NCBI RefSeq assembly: GCF_042679565.1
Contig: NZ_JBHTMY010000003.1
Location: forward strand, 1,450,205 to 1,514,204
Reading direction: 5' to 3'
DNA: 64,000 nt
Origin: Namhaeicola litoreus
GTDB taxonomy: Bacteria; Bacteroidota; Bacteroidia; Flavobacteriales; Flavobacteriaceae
Shown here: piece after piece, positions 1-10,200 of the stretch
How positions within the stretch are numbered: the first letter of the stretch is position 1
How the letters are laid out: every line of letters starts with the position of its first letter
Position numbers and translations under genes: made by a program
The notes under the pieces: model-generated
Told to the model about the DNA's origin: nothing
Database searches by the model: none
The model's input: the letters and a program-made list of their open reading frames with translations, nothing else

Positions 1-617
1 CAAAATCAGAATTAAGTAAAGCACCATTGCTATTACTCTTACATGGCTATGGCTCTAATGAAAAAGATTTGTTTTCGTTTGCCTCAGAATTGCCGGATGA
101 ATTGCTCATTGTTAGCGCGCAAGCACCTCTTTCTTTGGGATTTGACAGCTATGCTTGGTACACCATCCATTTTGATCAAAATGCAGATAAATTTTCTGAT
201 ATACCCGAAGCGAAAAGATCTTTAGCTCTAATCGACACCTTTATTGAGGAAATCAAGGAAAACTACTCAGTAGACGAAAATAAAATTTTCTTACTTGGCT
301 TTAGTCAGGGAGCTATTTTAAGCTCGGCCTATGCGCTAAATCATCCTGATAAAACTCCTTACATCTTGGCTCTGAGCGGATATTTAAACACTGAATTAAT
401 TGATGACAATTTAGATACAGAGAAAATTAAAAAATTAGATTTCTTTGTGTCTCATGGTACTGTAGATCAAGTAATACCAGTAGATTGGGCAAGAAAAACT
501 CCAGATATCTTAACCAGCTTAAAAGTGCCTAATATTTTTAAAGAATATCCTGTCGGACACGGTGTTGCACCTCAAAATTTTTATGATTTAAAAACCTGGA
601 TAGAAAAAAGAATTTAA
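1..617 (+). CDS. Alpha/beta hydrolase, carboxylesterase/phospholipase family (5' end outside window)
   Basis: The reading frame is open from the first bases of the window, so the start lies upstream and the gene is truncated by the window edge, not broken. The visible protein of about 200 residues has the alpha/beta-hydrolase layout: an oxyanion-hole HGYGS segment near its start, the nucleophile elbow GFSQG (Ser codon at 303), an acid residue in GTVDQVIP and the catalytic His in VGHGV near the end. This matches the small carboxylesterase/phospholipase family (YpfH-like), cytosolic serine esterases of broad specificity. No signal peptide can be judged because the N-terminus is missing. The next gene starts 32 bases after the stop, so the two may be co-transcribed. 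The natural substrate cannot be read from the sequence. Confidence 0.85.
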   Translation, partial: KSELSKAPLLLLLHGYGSNEKDLFSFASELPDELLIVSAQAPLSLGFDSYAWYTIHFDQNADKFSDIPEAKRSLALIDTFIEEIKENYSVDENKIFLLGFSQGAILSSAYALNHPDKTPYILALSGYLNTELIDDNLDTEKIKKLDFFVSHGTVDQVIPVDWARKTPDILTSLKVPNIFKEYPVGHGVAPQNFYDLKTWIEKRI

Positions 618-649
618 CCAATATATTGAAGTACAAATTTTTTCATGCT

Positions 650-1840
650 ATGAAATATCTCTATATTTTGATTTCCGTTTTAATCGCCTCTTGCAGCAAT
701 AACAATTCCAAATTGGTTATTGCAGAAAAGACAAACGACAGTATTAAAAATAGTTTTGCCCCCGATAAACGTGTGGCACTTTACAATATTGAAGTTGAAC
801 AAGGTAAAAACGGACTATTAATAAGTGGCGAAACAAATTTACCAAAGGCCGCTGAAGCGCTAAAGGCAGAATTGCATAGGCAGAATTTATCGTTTGCAGA
901 TAGTATTAAAATTTTACCTGATGCAACGTTAGAAGGTTTTACATTTGCCGTCGTAAATAATTCCGTCGCAAATATCAGATCCGAAGCAAAGCACTCAGCA
1001 GAATTAGCTACTCAAGCGTTGTTAGGAACTCCACTAAAAGTCTTAAAAAGACAGGGCTCTTTTTATCTGGTTCAAACACCAGATGATTATCTTTCATGGG
1101 TTGACCACGGAGGTATAAGATTAATGGATGAAAAGCTGTTTTTTGAATGGAATGCCGCTTCTAAAATTATCTATACTAAGCATGAAGGGTATGTTTACAC
1201 AGATTTTAATCAAAACAATAAAGTGAGTGATATTGTCATGGGTAGCGTACTCAATTACAATTCAGAAACTGAGGAAGGTTATCATGTGGTATATCCTGAC
1301 GGAAGAAAAGGATTTGTCTTAAAAGCAGAAGCTAAATTATTCCGCAATTGGTTTGATTCTGTAGAACCTTCTGGTGAACTCATAGAAAGTTATGCGAAAG
1401 ATTTCATGGGGGCACCCTATCTATGGGGAGGTACTTCTTCAAAAGGAGTTGATTGTAGCGGATTTACAAAAACAGTTTATCTCATGAATGGATTTATTAT
1501 CCCGAGAGATGCGTCTCAACAAATCATGGCGGGTCTCGATGTTGATCCCGGATTAGATTTTAAAAATCTAAAAAAAGGAGACCTCATGTTTTTTGGGTCA
1601 AAAGCTACCGCTGATAAAAAACAAAGAGTAACGCATGTGGGAATTTGGCTTGGCAATAATGATGGTCAGTTTATCCATTCTGCCAGTCAGGTTAGATTGA
1701 GTTCCGTTAACCCTGAATCTGAACATTACGATAAAGCAAACACTGATCGATACCTTGGCAGTAGGAGGTATTTACATCAAAATGATTCGAATATCAGATC
1801 TGTTAAAGATATTTTTAATCAAGAAAAAGTATTACAATAA
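650..1840 (+). CDS. NlpC/P60 family peptidoglycan endopeptidase, lipoprotein with SH3-like domains
   Basis: I place the start at the ATG at 650, because the protein then begins with a lipoprotein signal ending in LIASC (lipid-anchored Cys 15). The middle of the protein is SH3-like and presumably binds the cell wall. The C-terminal NlpC/P60 domain has the catalytic Cys 269 in GVDCSGF, His 329 in VTHVGI and His 343 in FIHSAS, after the family signature APYLWGG. Such enzymes cut the stem peptide of peptidoglycan, typically between D-Glu and the diamino acid. It is about 396 residues long, usual for the SH3-plus-P60 form. A TTG codon 24 bases upstream is in frame but would spoil the signal peptide. 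The gene ends one base before the stop of the convergent DUF481 gene. Confidence 0.9.
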   Translation: MKYLYILISVLIASCSNNNSKLVIAEKTNDSIKNSFAPDKRVALYNIEVEQGKNGLLISGETNLPKAAEALKAELHRQNLSFADSIKILPDATLEGFTFAVVNNSVANIRSEAKHSAELATQALLGTPLKVLKRQGSFYLVQTPDDYLSWVDHGGIRLMDEKLFFEWNAASKIIYTKHEGYVYTDFNQNNKVSDIVMGSVLNYNSETEEGYHVVYPDGRKGFVLKAEAKLFRNWFDSVEPSGELIESYAKDFMGAPYLWGGTSSKGVDCSGFTKTVYLMNGFIIPRDASQQIMAGLDVDPGLDFKNLKKGDLMFFGSKATADKKQRVTHVGIWLGNNDGQFIHSASQVRLSSVNPESEHYDKANTDRYLGSRRYLHQNDSNIRSVKDIFNQEKVLQ

Positions 1841-2860
1841 CTAGTGTTTAAGCTCCCACCCAAATGAGGTTTGGGCTACGTAGTCAGATTTTACAGCTCC
1901 TTCTGTGGGTTGACTATCAAAGTTATAGGTATAGCTCATTTTAATATAAAAATCATAAGGTAAATCATAGATTAAATTGAGGTTCAAGTCTAATCTATTT
2001 CTATTACTCTCAGTGAGACTATAGTAATAGGCTGCATTAGTCATTATACTAAAATCACCAATATCATATTTATTAAATCCTAGACCTGCATAAATCTCTG
2101 AACTTTGTTTTGTAGGAGCGCCATCTGTATACTTTTCATTGGTATAAGCCAAACCGGTGCCGGTGCCAAAGTACATCTCATTGGATTTTAAAAAAAAATA
2201 TCCACCTCCAACTTTGTAGGTAGATCTCATTTCTAATAATTGCTCGTCATTTCCCAAATAATCTGCCTCTACAGCCAAAAACCATTCTTTCGGCAGGAAG
2301 TACAAAAAATCAATATTTCCATCAATTCGTCTAACATCATCAATACCATCTTGTCTACTTAATACCATTTTGTAATAAGCACTTGATGACCATTTATCCG
2401 CTGTATAATTACCAGAAATATTTGAGGTTATTTGCTTCAGGTTATTTGCCTTCGTCAAGGTTAATCCAAAATCAATGGCCATTGAAAGCCGACTAAACAT
2501 ATTCTTGCCAATTGGATTTAATAAGATAATATTTTCGATTTCCTCTTCAAAAGAATTCATACCGGAAAACAAATCTACCTTTCCAGGATTGTTATCAATA
2601 CTGTTTACTGTCGTTGAGATCCGTGTTCCATTTTCCAATTCAACAATAAAGTATCTGTTGCTTCTAATTTCCGCTATTTCGTGCCATTTAATTTGAAAAT
2701 TCTTCTTGCTATAACTCGTTTTAAAACTGAGGACACTTTGCTTTAATTCTTTAATCTCTCCTATCAAGATCCCATCATCTTTCAGCTTTATAGTATCTTT
2801 TTGAGCCAATACTGATATAGAAATTAAACACACGAGTGGAAGTAAAATCTTTTTGATCAT
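1841..2860 (-). CDS. DUF481 family outer-membrane beta-barrel protein
   Basis: The protein of 339 residues begins with a typical signal peptide (MIKKILLPLVCLISISVLAQ). Residues 21-110 form a small beta-rich domain (KDTIKLKDDGILIGEI...), and the rest has the alternating pattern of a DUF481 (YdiY-like) outer-membrane barrel, with repeated aromatic-ended strands such as AYYYSLTESNRN and a C-terminal strand ending in FGWELKH. Function in this family is unknown; in proteobacteria some members are salt-induced. It is transcribed towards the NlpC/P60 gene and their stops abut with no obvious terminator between them. recG lies 28 bases upstream on the same strand and may be in the same transcript. 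Confidence 0.8.
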   Translation of the reverse strand: MIKKILLPLVCLISISVLAQKDTIKLKDDGILIGEIKELKQSVLSFKTSYSKKNFQIKWHEIAEIRSNRYFIVELENGTRISTTVNSIDNNPGKVDLFSGMNSFEEEIENIILLNPIGKNMFSRLSMAIDFGLTLTKANNLKQITSNISGNYTADKWSSSAYYKMVLSRQDGIDDVRRIDGNIDFLYFLPKEWFLAVEADYLGNDEQLLEMRSTYKVGGGYFFLKSNEMYFGTGTGLAYTNEKYTDGAPTKQSSEIYAGLGFNKYDIGDFSIMTNAAYYYSLTESNRNRLDLNLNLIYDLPYDFYIKMSYTYNFDSQPTEGAVKSDYVAQTSFGWELKH

Positions 2861-2888
2861 TTAAGGTCAAGGTAGTTTATAGCACAAA

Positions 2889-4997
2889 TTAACTAATATT
2901 TGTCCAATTCTCTTTATTAAGGATAATCTTTTGATAGGTTTTAGAAGTTAAAAAATTCTTAGGATCTGATAAATTGGGGTCCGATTTTATTAAATTGATT
3001 GCTTCTTCCCTCGCCAAAAAAAGCAATTGGGCATCTTTACTGATATCCGCAATTTTAAGATTCAATACCCCACTTTGTTGCGTTCCTGCCAAATCTCCCG
3101 GTCCTCTCAACTTCAGATCTACTTCGGCTATCTGAAAACCGTCATTCGATTCTACCATGGTCTGCAATCTTATCTTAGCATCATCAGATAACTTGCTTCC
3201 GGTCATTAAAATACAATAGCTTTGGTCAGCACCACGCCCAACTCTTCCTCTTAATTGATGTAATTGCGACAAACCAAAACGTTCTGCGCTTTCTATAATC
3301 ATTACGCTGGCATTTGGCACATTAACGCCTACCTCGATGACGGTTGTTGCCACCATAATTTGTGTTTCTCCTTTTACAAATCTCTGCATTTCATAATCTT
3401 TATCTGCCGATTTCATTTTTCCGTGTACGATACTTATTCTAAAATCCGGAAGAGGAAATTCTCTCGAAATACTTTCAAAACCATCCATCAAGTCTTTATA
3501 ATCGAGTTGTTCAGATTCTTCAATGAGCGGATAAACAATGTAAACTTGCCTCCCCTTTTTAATTTCTTCTTTGATAAAATGAAAAACGGCTAATCTATTT
3601 TTGTCAAATCGATGGACTGTTTTTATCATTTTTCTTCCTGGGGGTAGTTCATCTATGATAGAAATATCTAAATCACCATAAATACTCATGGCCAAAGTTC
3701 TCGGTATAGGCGTTGCGGTCATGACTAAAACATGTGGCGGTAAATGATTCTTTTCCCACATCTTTGCTCGTTGTGCAACACCAAATCTGTGCTGTTCATC
3801 AATAATAGCTAAGCCTAAATTTTTAAATTGTACGATTTCTTCAAAAACCGCATGTGTTCCAACTAGTATGTGTAAATCACCAGATAATAAATCTGCATGA
3901 ATTTGTTTTCTTTTCGAAGTTTTGGTTGATCCTGTAAGTAAGTCGATTTTAATTTCCATCTCACCCAAAAGTTCTACCAAAGCATTATAATGCTGAGTAG
4001 CCAAAATTTCTGTCGGTGCAATCAAGGCCGATTGAAAATCATTGTCCAGAGCCATTAACATAGTCAATAATGCAACTATAGTTTTTCCCGATCCTACATC
4101 CCCCTGTAACAACCGATTCATCTGAGCCCCAGAACCTAAATCCTTTCTAATTTCTTTCAGCACTTTTTTCTGTGCATTTGTCAATTCAAAAGGTAGGTGT
4201 TTTTCATAAAATTGATAAAAATGATCTCCTATTTCCTTAAAAACAAAACCCTTGAATTTTATATTTCTCAAAACTTTTTTCCGAATTAATTGTAATTGAA
4301 TAAAAAACAATTCTTCAAATTTCAAACGTTTTTGTGCTTCAAATAGTTTTTCTTGGTTTTCCGGAAAATGAATTTGAAACATGGCCTCAGACTTAGAAAC
4401 TAACCTGTACTTTTCCAGAATTTCTGTCGACAACGATTCTTCAAACCTGCCATTGATCTCTTTCAAAATTTGTTGAACCAAACCTTGCATAACCCTGTTA
4501 TTGATACCTTTATTGGTCAATTTTTCAGTTGATCGATAGACAGGCTGAAGCGCTGAACGTAAACTTGCTTTATTAGTAGAGAGCAATTCCATCTCAGGGT
4601 GTGGCATATTGAACATCCCGTTAAACACAGTTAGCTTTCCATAAATCACATAGGATGTATTGGGTTTTATGGAATCCTGAATCCATTTGGCACCTTTAAA
4701 CCAAACCAAATCTATACTACCTGTTTCATCAGTAAAATGAGCCGTAAGCCTACTACCCCTTTTTTGTTTGACAGTTCTTAAATTAGAGATTTTACCGATA
4801 AGCTGTACTTCTGACGAATTAGGCAACAATTCATTTATTTTATAAAACTTAGTTTTATCAATATATCGAAATGGAAAAAAATTCAAACAATCAGCAAAAG
4901 TGAAAATGCCTAATTCTTTACCTAAAATATCTGCTCTACCTGGACCAACCCCTTTTAAATAGGCAATTGAAGTTTGTAATTTATCCATATTGCTCAT
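2889..4997 (-). CDS. recG: ATP-dependent DNA helicase RecG
   Basis: The protein is 702 residues, the usual RecG length. An N-terminal wedge/OB domain (about 1-200) is followed by superfamily 2 helicase motifs: Walker A GDVGSGKT at 299-306, the DEQH box at 400-403 with the RecG-typical DEQHRFGVAQR, TATPIPRTL and the QLRGRVGRG motif VI. RecG remodels stalled forks and Holliday junctions, driving fork regression. The ATG at 4997 is used; an ATG at 4988 is equally close to the likely promoter (a one-mismatch TATATTCG at 5005-5012), so the first three residues are uncertain. The gene is divergent from the TIGR02757 gene. Confidence 0.97.
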   Translation of the reverse strand: MSNMDKLQTSIAYLKGVGPGRADILGKELGIFTFADCLNFFPFRYIDKTKFYKINELLPNSSEVQLIGKISNLRTVKQKRGSRLTAHFTDETGSIDLVWFKGAKWIQDSIKPNTSYVIYGKLTVFNGMFNMPHPEMELLSTNKASLRSALQPVYRSTEKLTNKGINNRVMQGLVQQILKEINGRFEESLSTEILEKYRLVSKSEAMFQIHFPENQEKLFEAQKRLKFEELFFIQLQLIRKKVLRNIKFKGFVFKEIGDHFYQFYEKHLPFELTNAQKKVLKEIRKDLGSGAQMNRLLQGDVGSGKTIVALLTMLMALDNDFQSALIAPTEILATQHYNALVELLGEMEIKIDLLTGSTKTSKRKQIHADLLSGDLHILVGTHAVFEEIVQFKNLGLAIIDEQHRFGVAQRAKMWEKNHLPPHVLVMTATPIPRTLAMSIYGDLDISIIDELPPGRKMIKTVHRFDKNRLAVFHFIKEEIKKGRQVYIVYPLIEESEQLDYKDLMDGFESISREFPLPDFRISIVHGKMKSADKDYEMQRFVKGETQIMVATTVIEVGVNVPNASVMIIESAERFGLSQLHQLRGRVGRGADQSYCILMTGSKLSDDAKIRLQTMVESNDGFQIAEVDLKLRGPGDLAGTQQSGVLNLKIADISKDAQLLFLAREEAINLIKSDPNLSDPKNFLTSKTYQKIILNKENWTNIS

Positions 4998-5040
4998 CGG
5001 AATACGAATATAGTAAATAAGTTATGTCCAACGATTTCTT

Positions 5041-5048
5041 TACTTTTG
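5041..5048 (+). promoter_or_regulatory. Bacteroidota-type -7 box upstream of the TIGR02757 gene
   Basis: TACTTTTG is an exact match to the -7 element TAnnTTTG used by the primary sigma factor of Bacteroidota, 22 bases before the ATG at 5071. I see no clear TTG at the expected -33 spacing. Confidence 0.5.
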
Positions 5049-5070
5049 AAATTCTAGAAAAAAGACAAAA

Positions 5071-5835
5071 ATGACGCAAAGTGAGTTGAAAGAATTTTTA
5101 GATTTTAAAGCCGATGAATTCAATCAACCTAAATTCATAGAATCCGATCCTATTCAAATTCCACATCGTTTTACAAAAAAAGAAGATATTGAGATTTCAG
5201 GTTTTTTCTCTTCAACTATTGCATGGGGTAACCGAAAAAGCATTATTAAAAACGCACTCATCTTGATGGAATTAATGGATGATGCTCCATTTGATTTTGT
5301 GATGAATCATGAAAAAGTAGATCTCGACAAACTTAAAAATTTTGTACACAGAACTTTTAATGGAATTGATCTAATCCAATTTGTCAAAAGCTTACAGCAT
5401 ATCTATCTAAATTACGGCGGATTAGAAGATATTTTTACAAAATTCCAAACTGAAAATGAGCTTCAATTTGCTATTCATCAATTCAAAAAAATCTTCTTTG
5501 AAATTCCACATAATCAAAGAACAGAAAAACATATATCCGATCCAATAAAAGGTTCTGCCGCAAAAAGAATTAACATGTTCTTGCGCTGGATGGTTAGAAA
5601 CGATAACAATGGTGTAGATTTTGGCTTATGGGAAAACATTTCCCCATCTATATTATCTTGCCCCTTAGACGTCCATTCCGGAAATATTGCTCGAAAATTA
5701 GGATTAGTTCAAAGGAAACAAAACGATGCAAAAGCCTTAAAAGAATTAGATAATCAGTTGAGAATTTTGGATCCATTAGATCCCACAAAGTACGATTTCG
5801 CACTTTTTGGATTAAGTGTTTTTGAAAAATTTTAG
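5071..5835 (+). CDS. TIGR02757 family protein (DUF2400), helix-hairpin-helix-like
   Basis: The protein is 254 residues and matches the TIGR02757/DUF2400 family of conserved bacterial proteins of unknown function, recognisable by the segments PHRFTKKEDIEISGF, IAWGNRKSII and CPLDVHSGNIARKLGL. The last segment resembles the region around the catalytic Asp of HhH-GPD DNA glycosylases, which makes a nucleic-acid role plausible, but that is inference. There is no signal peptide or membrane segment. The gene stands alone with its own promoter, divergent from recG and 81 bases before the rRNA methyltransferase gene. Confidence 0.85.
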   Translation: MTQSELKEFLDFKADEFNQPKFIESDPIQIPHRFTKKEDIEISGFFSSTIAWGNRKSIIKNALILMELMDDAPFDFVMNHEKVDLDKLKNFVHRTFNGIDLIQFVKSLQHIYLNYGGLEDIFTKFQTENELQFAIHQFKKIFFEIPHNQRTEKHISDPIKGSAAKRINMFLRWMVRNDNNGVDFGLWENISPSILSCPLDVHSGNIARKLGLVQRKQNDAKALKELDNQLRILDPLDPTKYDFALFGLSVFEKF

Positions 5836-5883
5836 ACCGTCATAGTTATTCAAAAAATTCGACTTTACTTCCCTCAGAATAAG

Positions 5884-5891
5884 TATCTTTG
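5884..5891 (+). promoter_or_regulatory. Bacteroidota-type -7 box upstream of the RsmB/NOP methyltransferase gene
   Basis: TATCTTTG matches TAnnTTTG exactly, 25 bases before the ATG at 5917. The same octamer precedes queE and one of the small RNA units. A -33 TTG is not evident. Confidence 0.55.
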
Positions 5892-5916
5892 CACTTTCAA
5901 ATTCACATCCTTTTAC

Positions 5917-7146
5917 ATGGAAAATTCCAACGATAAACGTTTACACCGAACCTTAGTTATGGCGGTAGTAGATGCCTTATACTCAATCTATAACGAAGAT
6001 GAGTACGCTGATAAAGTAGTTCAAAAAACACTAAAAAGAGACAAACGTTGGGGTGCTCGAGATAGAAAGTTTATTGCAGAGACTGTTTATAATATGGTAC
6101 GTTGGAAAAGAATGTACAATGAAATTGCTGGTACAAAAGGTTTTTATTCTCGTGAAAATATTTGGAAAAATTTTTCTGTATGGGCCGTATTACAAGGATA
6201 CAAATTACCTGATTGGCGAGGTTTTGAAGAAACACCTTCAAGAAGAATTAAGGGTAAGTTTGATGAATTGAACAAAATAAGAAAATTCAGAGAATCAATT
6301 CCAGATTGGTTAGACGAATTAGGTGAAAAGGAATTAGGCGAAAAATGGACGAAAGAAATTGCTGCACTTAACCAACAGGCGGAAGTGATTTTAAGAACTA
6401 ATAGACTAAAAACCAGCCCCACTGCCCTAAAGATTACATTGGAAAAAGAAGGAGTTAATACAACCCAAAATCCTGATTATCCCGACGCACTGATCTTAAC
6501 AGAAAGACAAAACGTCTTTCAAACTGAGGCTTTTAAAAATGGTTTATTTGAAGTACAAGACGCCTCTTCTCAATTAGTTGCTCCATTTTTACAGGTAAAG
6601 CCAGGCGACCGTGTGATAGATGCTTGTGCTGGCGCAGGTGGTAAAGCACTTCACCTATCAAGTTTAATGGAGAATAAGGGTCAGATTATCGCTTTAGATC
6701 TTTACGAGAACAAACTGCTAGAATTAAAAAGAAGGGCTAAAAGAAATGGTGCGCATAATATTACCATAAGACCTATTGAAAGTAACAAAACAATAAAGAA
6801 ATTGCACAATTCGGCAGATAAAGTACTTATTGATGCGCCATGTAGCGGGATAGGTGTACTAAAGAGAAATCCTGATGCCAAATGGAAATTACAACCAGAA
6901 TTTATAGATGAAATCAGAAAAACACAAGCTGAAATTTTACAAAATTATTCAGCAATGTTAAAACCGGGTGGTAATTTAGTCTATGCGACTTGTTCTATTC
7001 TTCCTTCTGAAAATGAGAATCAGGTGAAAAATTTTCTGGAGAAAAACTCAAATTTCTCTTTGGTAGAAGAAAAGAAAATTTCTCCATCCAAAACCGGATT
7101 TGACGGGTTTTATATGGCTTTACTCGTTAAAAATGCGTCAAAATAA
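5917..7146 (+). CDS. RsmB/NOP family RNA (cytosine-5-)-methyltransferase
   Basis: The protein of 409 residues has an N-terminal RsmB-like (NusB-fold) helical part up to about residue 140 and a C-terminal SAM-dependent methyltransferase. Motif I is VIDACAGAGGKALHL, the conserved aspartate of motif III is in IALDLYENKL, motif IV is DAPCSGIGVLKRNPDAKW and motif VI is YATCSILPSENENQ. The two Cys residues in motifs IV and VI are the pair that releases and attacks the base in m5C enzymes. The most likely substrate is a cytosine of 16S rRNA, but the family also contains tRNA enzymes, so no gene symbol is given. It has its own promoter. Confidence 0.9.
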   Translation: MENSNDKRLHRTLVMAVVDALYSIYNEDEYADKVVQKTLKRDKRWGARDRKFIAETVYNMVRWKRMYNEIAGTKGFYSRENIWKNFSVWAVLQGYKLPDWRGFEETPSRRIKGKFDELNKIRKFRESIPDWLDELGEKELGEKWTKEIAALNQQAEVILRTNRLKTSPTALKITLEKEGVNTTQNPDYPDALILTERQNVFQTEAFKNGLFEVQDASSQLVAPFLQVKPGDRVIDACAGAGGKALHLSSLMENKGQIIALDLYENKLLELKRRAKRNGAHNITIRPIESNKTIKKLHNSADKVLIDAPCSGIGVLKRNPDAKWKLQPEFIDEIRKTQAEILQNYSAMLKPGGNLVYATCSILPSENENQVKNFLEKNSNFSLVEEKKISPSKTGFDGFYMALLVKNASK

Positions 7147-7189
7147 ATATAAAGTTATTTACAAAATACATTATTCGCACGAGCTTTTT

Positions 7190-7197
7190 TAAATTTG
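7190..7197 (+). promoter_or_regulatory. Bacteroidota-type -7 box upstream of purL
   Basis: TAAATTTG matches TAnnTTTG exactly, with transcription expected to begin near 7202. An in-frame TTG at 7195 falls inside this box and so cannot be the start codon if the box is used, which favours the ATG at 7225. Confidence 0.5.
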
Positions 7198-7224
7198 TGC
7201 CTCATTAAAATCAATCTAAAAAAG

Positions 7225-10200
7225 ATGATCTATTTTTTTCAAAAGAACCAAACCATATATGCTGTAGGTACTTCAGCAAATTTTGATCCAGAGAGTATAG
7301 AAAAGCTTATTTGGCTGTTTGGGAATGCTGAGTTATTATCAGACAAAAACCTAAAGGGTTTATTTATTGGTCCTAGAAAAGAAATGATCAGTCCATGGAG
7401 TACGAATGCCGTCGAAATCACCCAAAACATGGGAATTCAAAATATCGTTCGCATTGAAGAGTTTTATAAATCTAAAATTGAAGAGACATTTGACCCAATG
7501 GTTCAAGCACTATATAAAGTTCTAGATCAAACGTTATTTACAATTGACATTACTCCTGAGCCAATATTAGATATTGATAATATTGCTGCTTATAACGAAA
7601 AAGAGGGATTAGCGCTTAGTACTGAAGAAATAGATTACCTTGAGAATTTAACTAAAAAACTGGGTAGAAAACTTACTGATTCGGAAATTTTTGGATTTTC
7701 TCAAGTGAACTCAGAGCATTGTCGACATAAAATTTTTAATGGAACTTTTGTAATTGATGGGATTGAAAAGGAAAGTTCATTGTTTAAATTGATTAAAAAA
7801 ACCTCACAACAAAATCCAAACTCTTTGGTTTCGGCTTACAAAGATAATGTTGCTTTTGTTGAAGGACCATTAATGGAACAATTTGCTCCTAAAAGTTTTG
7901 ACAAACCGGATTTTTATGAGAAAAAAGAAATCGAATCAGTTATATCCTTAAAAGCCGAAACACATAATTTCCCTACTACTGTAGAACCATTTAATGGAGC
8001 AGCAACAGGATCGGGAGGAGAAATACGAGACCGTTTGGCCGGTGGAAAAGGTTCTTTACCATTAGCGGGAACAGCCGTTTACATGACTCCTTACCCAAGA
8101 TTAAATAAGGAAAAACCGTGGGAAAAAATTGCAGAAAGAGATTGGCTATACCAAACACCAATAGATCTATTAATCAAAGCATCAAATGGAGCATCGGATT
8201 TTGGGAATAAATTTGGGCAACCTCTTATCTCAGGTTCTCTTTATACTTTTGAACATGAAGAGCACAATAGAAAACTAGCCTATGATAAGGTAATTATGTT
8301 GGCCGGAGGTATTGGATATGGCAAAAAAGTAGATAGTATAAAGGACAAACCAACACCAGGAGATGATATTGTTGTACTTGGTGGAGATAATTATAGAATT
8401 GGTATGGGTGGCGCAGCTGTATCTTCTGCTGATACCGGAGAATTTAGCAACGCTATTGAGTTAAACGCGGTTCAAAGATCTAACCCCGAAATGCAAAAAA
8501 GAGTTGCAAATACCATTCGCGCCATGGTAGAGAGCGATGATAATAAAATTATTTCTATCCATGATCATGGTGCTGGTGGACATCTAAATTGTTTATCGGA
8601 ATTAGTGGAAGATACAGGTGGGGAAATTGATTTACACGCATTACCTGTTGGTGACCCTACACTTTCAGCCAAAGAAATTATTGGGAATGAATCGCAAGAA
8701 AGAATTGGTTTGGTCATTCACGACAAAGACATTGATCTGCTCCACCGTATTGCTGACCGCGAGCGATCTCCGTTTTATACAGTAGGAAAAGTAACCAATG
8801 ATGGAAAATTTGTTTTTAAATCGGATAAATTACCTAAAAATCCAATGGATTTTAAGTTGATAGATATGTTTGGCAGTTCGCCAAAAACCATCATGAACGA
8901 CAAATATATCATTAGAAAATATGCCGATATCAACTATTCATCTGAACACATATACGACTATGTAAAGCAAGTACTTACCTTAGAAGCTGTCGCTTGTAAA
9001 GATTGGCTTACCAATAAAGTAGATCGTTGTGTTGGTGGCAAAGTAGCCAAACAACAATGTTGTGGTTCTTTGCAGCTACCTTTAAATAATGTTGGTGTGA
9101 TGGCTATTGATTTTAAAGGGAAAAGCGGAATCGCAACGTCAATCGGACATGCACCTGCTATTGCTTTGATTGATGAAGGAGCTGGATCAAAAATGGCCAT
9201 TGCTGAATCTTTAACTAACATTGTTTGGGCTCCCTTAGAGAAGGATCTCGAATCTGTTTCACTTTCAGCGAATTGGATGTGGCCTTGCAGAAATGAAGGA
9301 GAAGATGCCAGGTTGTACAGGGCCGTTGAAGCTGCCTCAGCTTTTGCTATTGCATTAGGCATCAATATTCCAACAGGAAAAGATTCACTTTCAATGAAGC
9401 AGAAATACAAAAACGATGAAGTTCTTTCTCCAGGAACAGTAATTATATCTGCAGGGGGTCAATGTCAGGATGTCAGTAAAGTAATTGAACCCGTTTTAAA
9501 AACCTCAGCAAATAATAAAATTTATCATTTAGATTTTTCTAAAGATGAATTAAGTTTAGGTGGCTCTAGCTTTGCTCAGACTCAAAATAAAGTTGGATCA
9601 AAAGCACCTAACATTCAAGACGATTTATATTTTAAAAATGCTTTTAATACGGTACAAAAATTAATCAAATTGGGATTAATCTCTGCAGGGCACGATATTT
9701 CATCGGGAGGTTTAATTACGACGCTTTTAGAAATGTGTTTTGCCGAAAAAGAAGTGGCTGCCGAAATAGATTTATCTCCCTTCAATAACAAAGATATCGT
9801 TGAACTTTTGTTTTCTGAAAACAGTGGTGTTATTATTCAGACAGATCAACCGCAGATTGTAGAAAGTATATTAGCTGAAAATCAGATCGTTTTTAAAGAA
9901 ATTGGAAAAGCTGTAAAGGGAAAATACCTGGATATCAAAAATTTTGATCTTTCTTTTGATATTGCAGAATACAGAGACATCTGGTTTAAAACTTCTTATT
10001 TACTTGATAAAAATCAGTGTAAAAACAATCAGGCGGAAGAGCGTTTTAAAAATTACAAAAATCAGCCATTAAATTTTAAATTTCCTACTCATTTTAATGG
10101 TAAACTTCCTCTGATCAACGATAAAAAAAAGCCAAAAGCTGCCATTATCAGAGAAAAGGGATCGAATAGCGAAAGAGAAATGGCACATGCCATGTATTTA

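Noticed and set aside
7195..7224. Longer N-terminus for PurL starting at TTG 7195
   Set aside because: The TTG lies inside a promoter box and the extra ten residues have no counterpart in the family.
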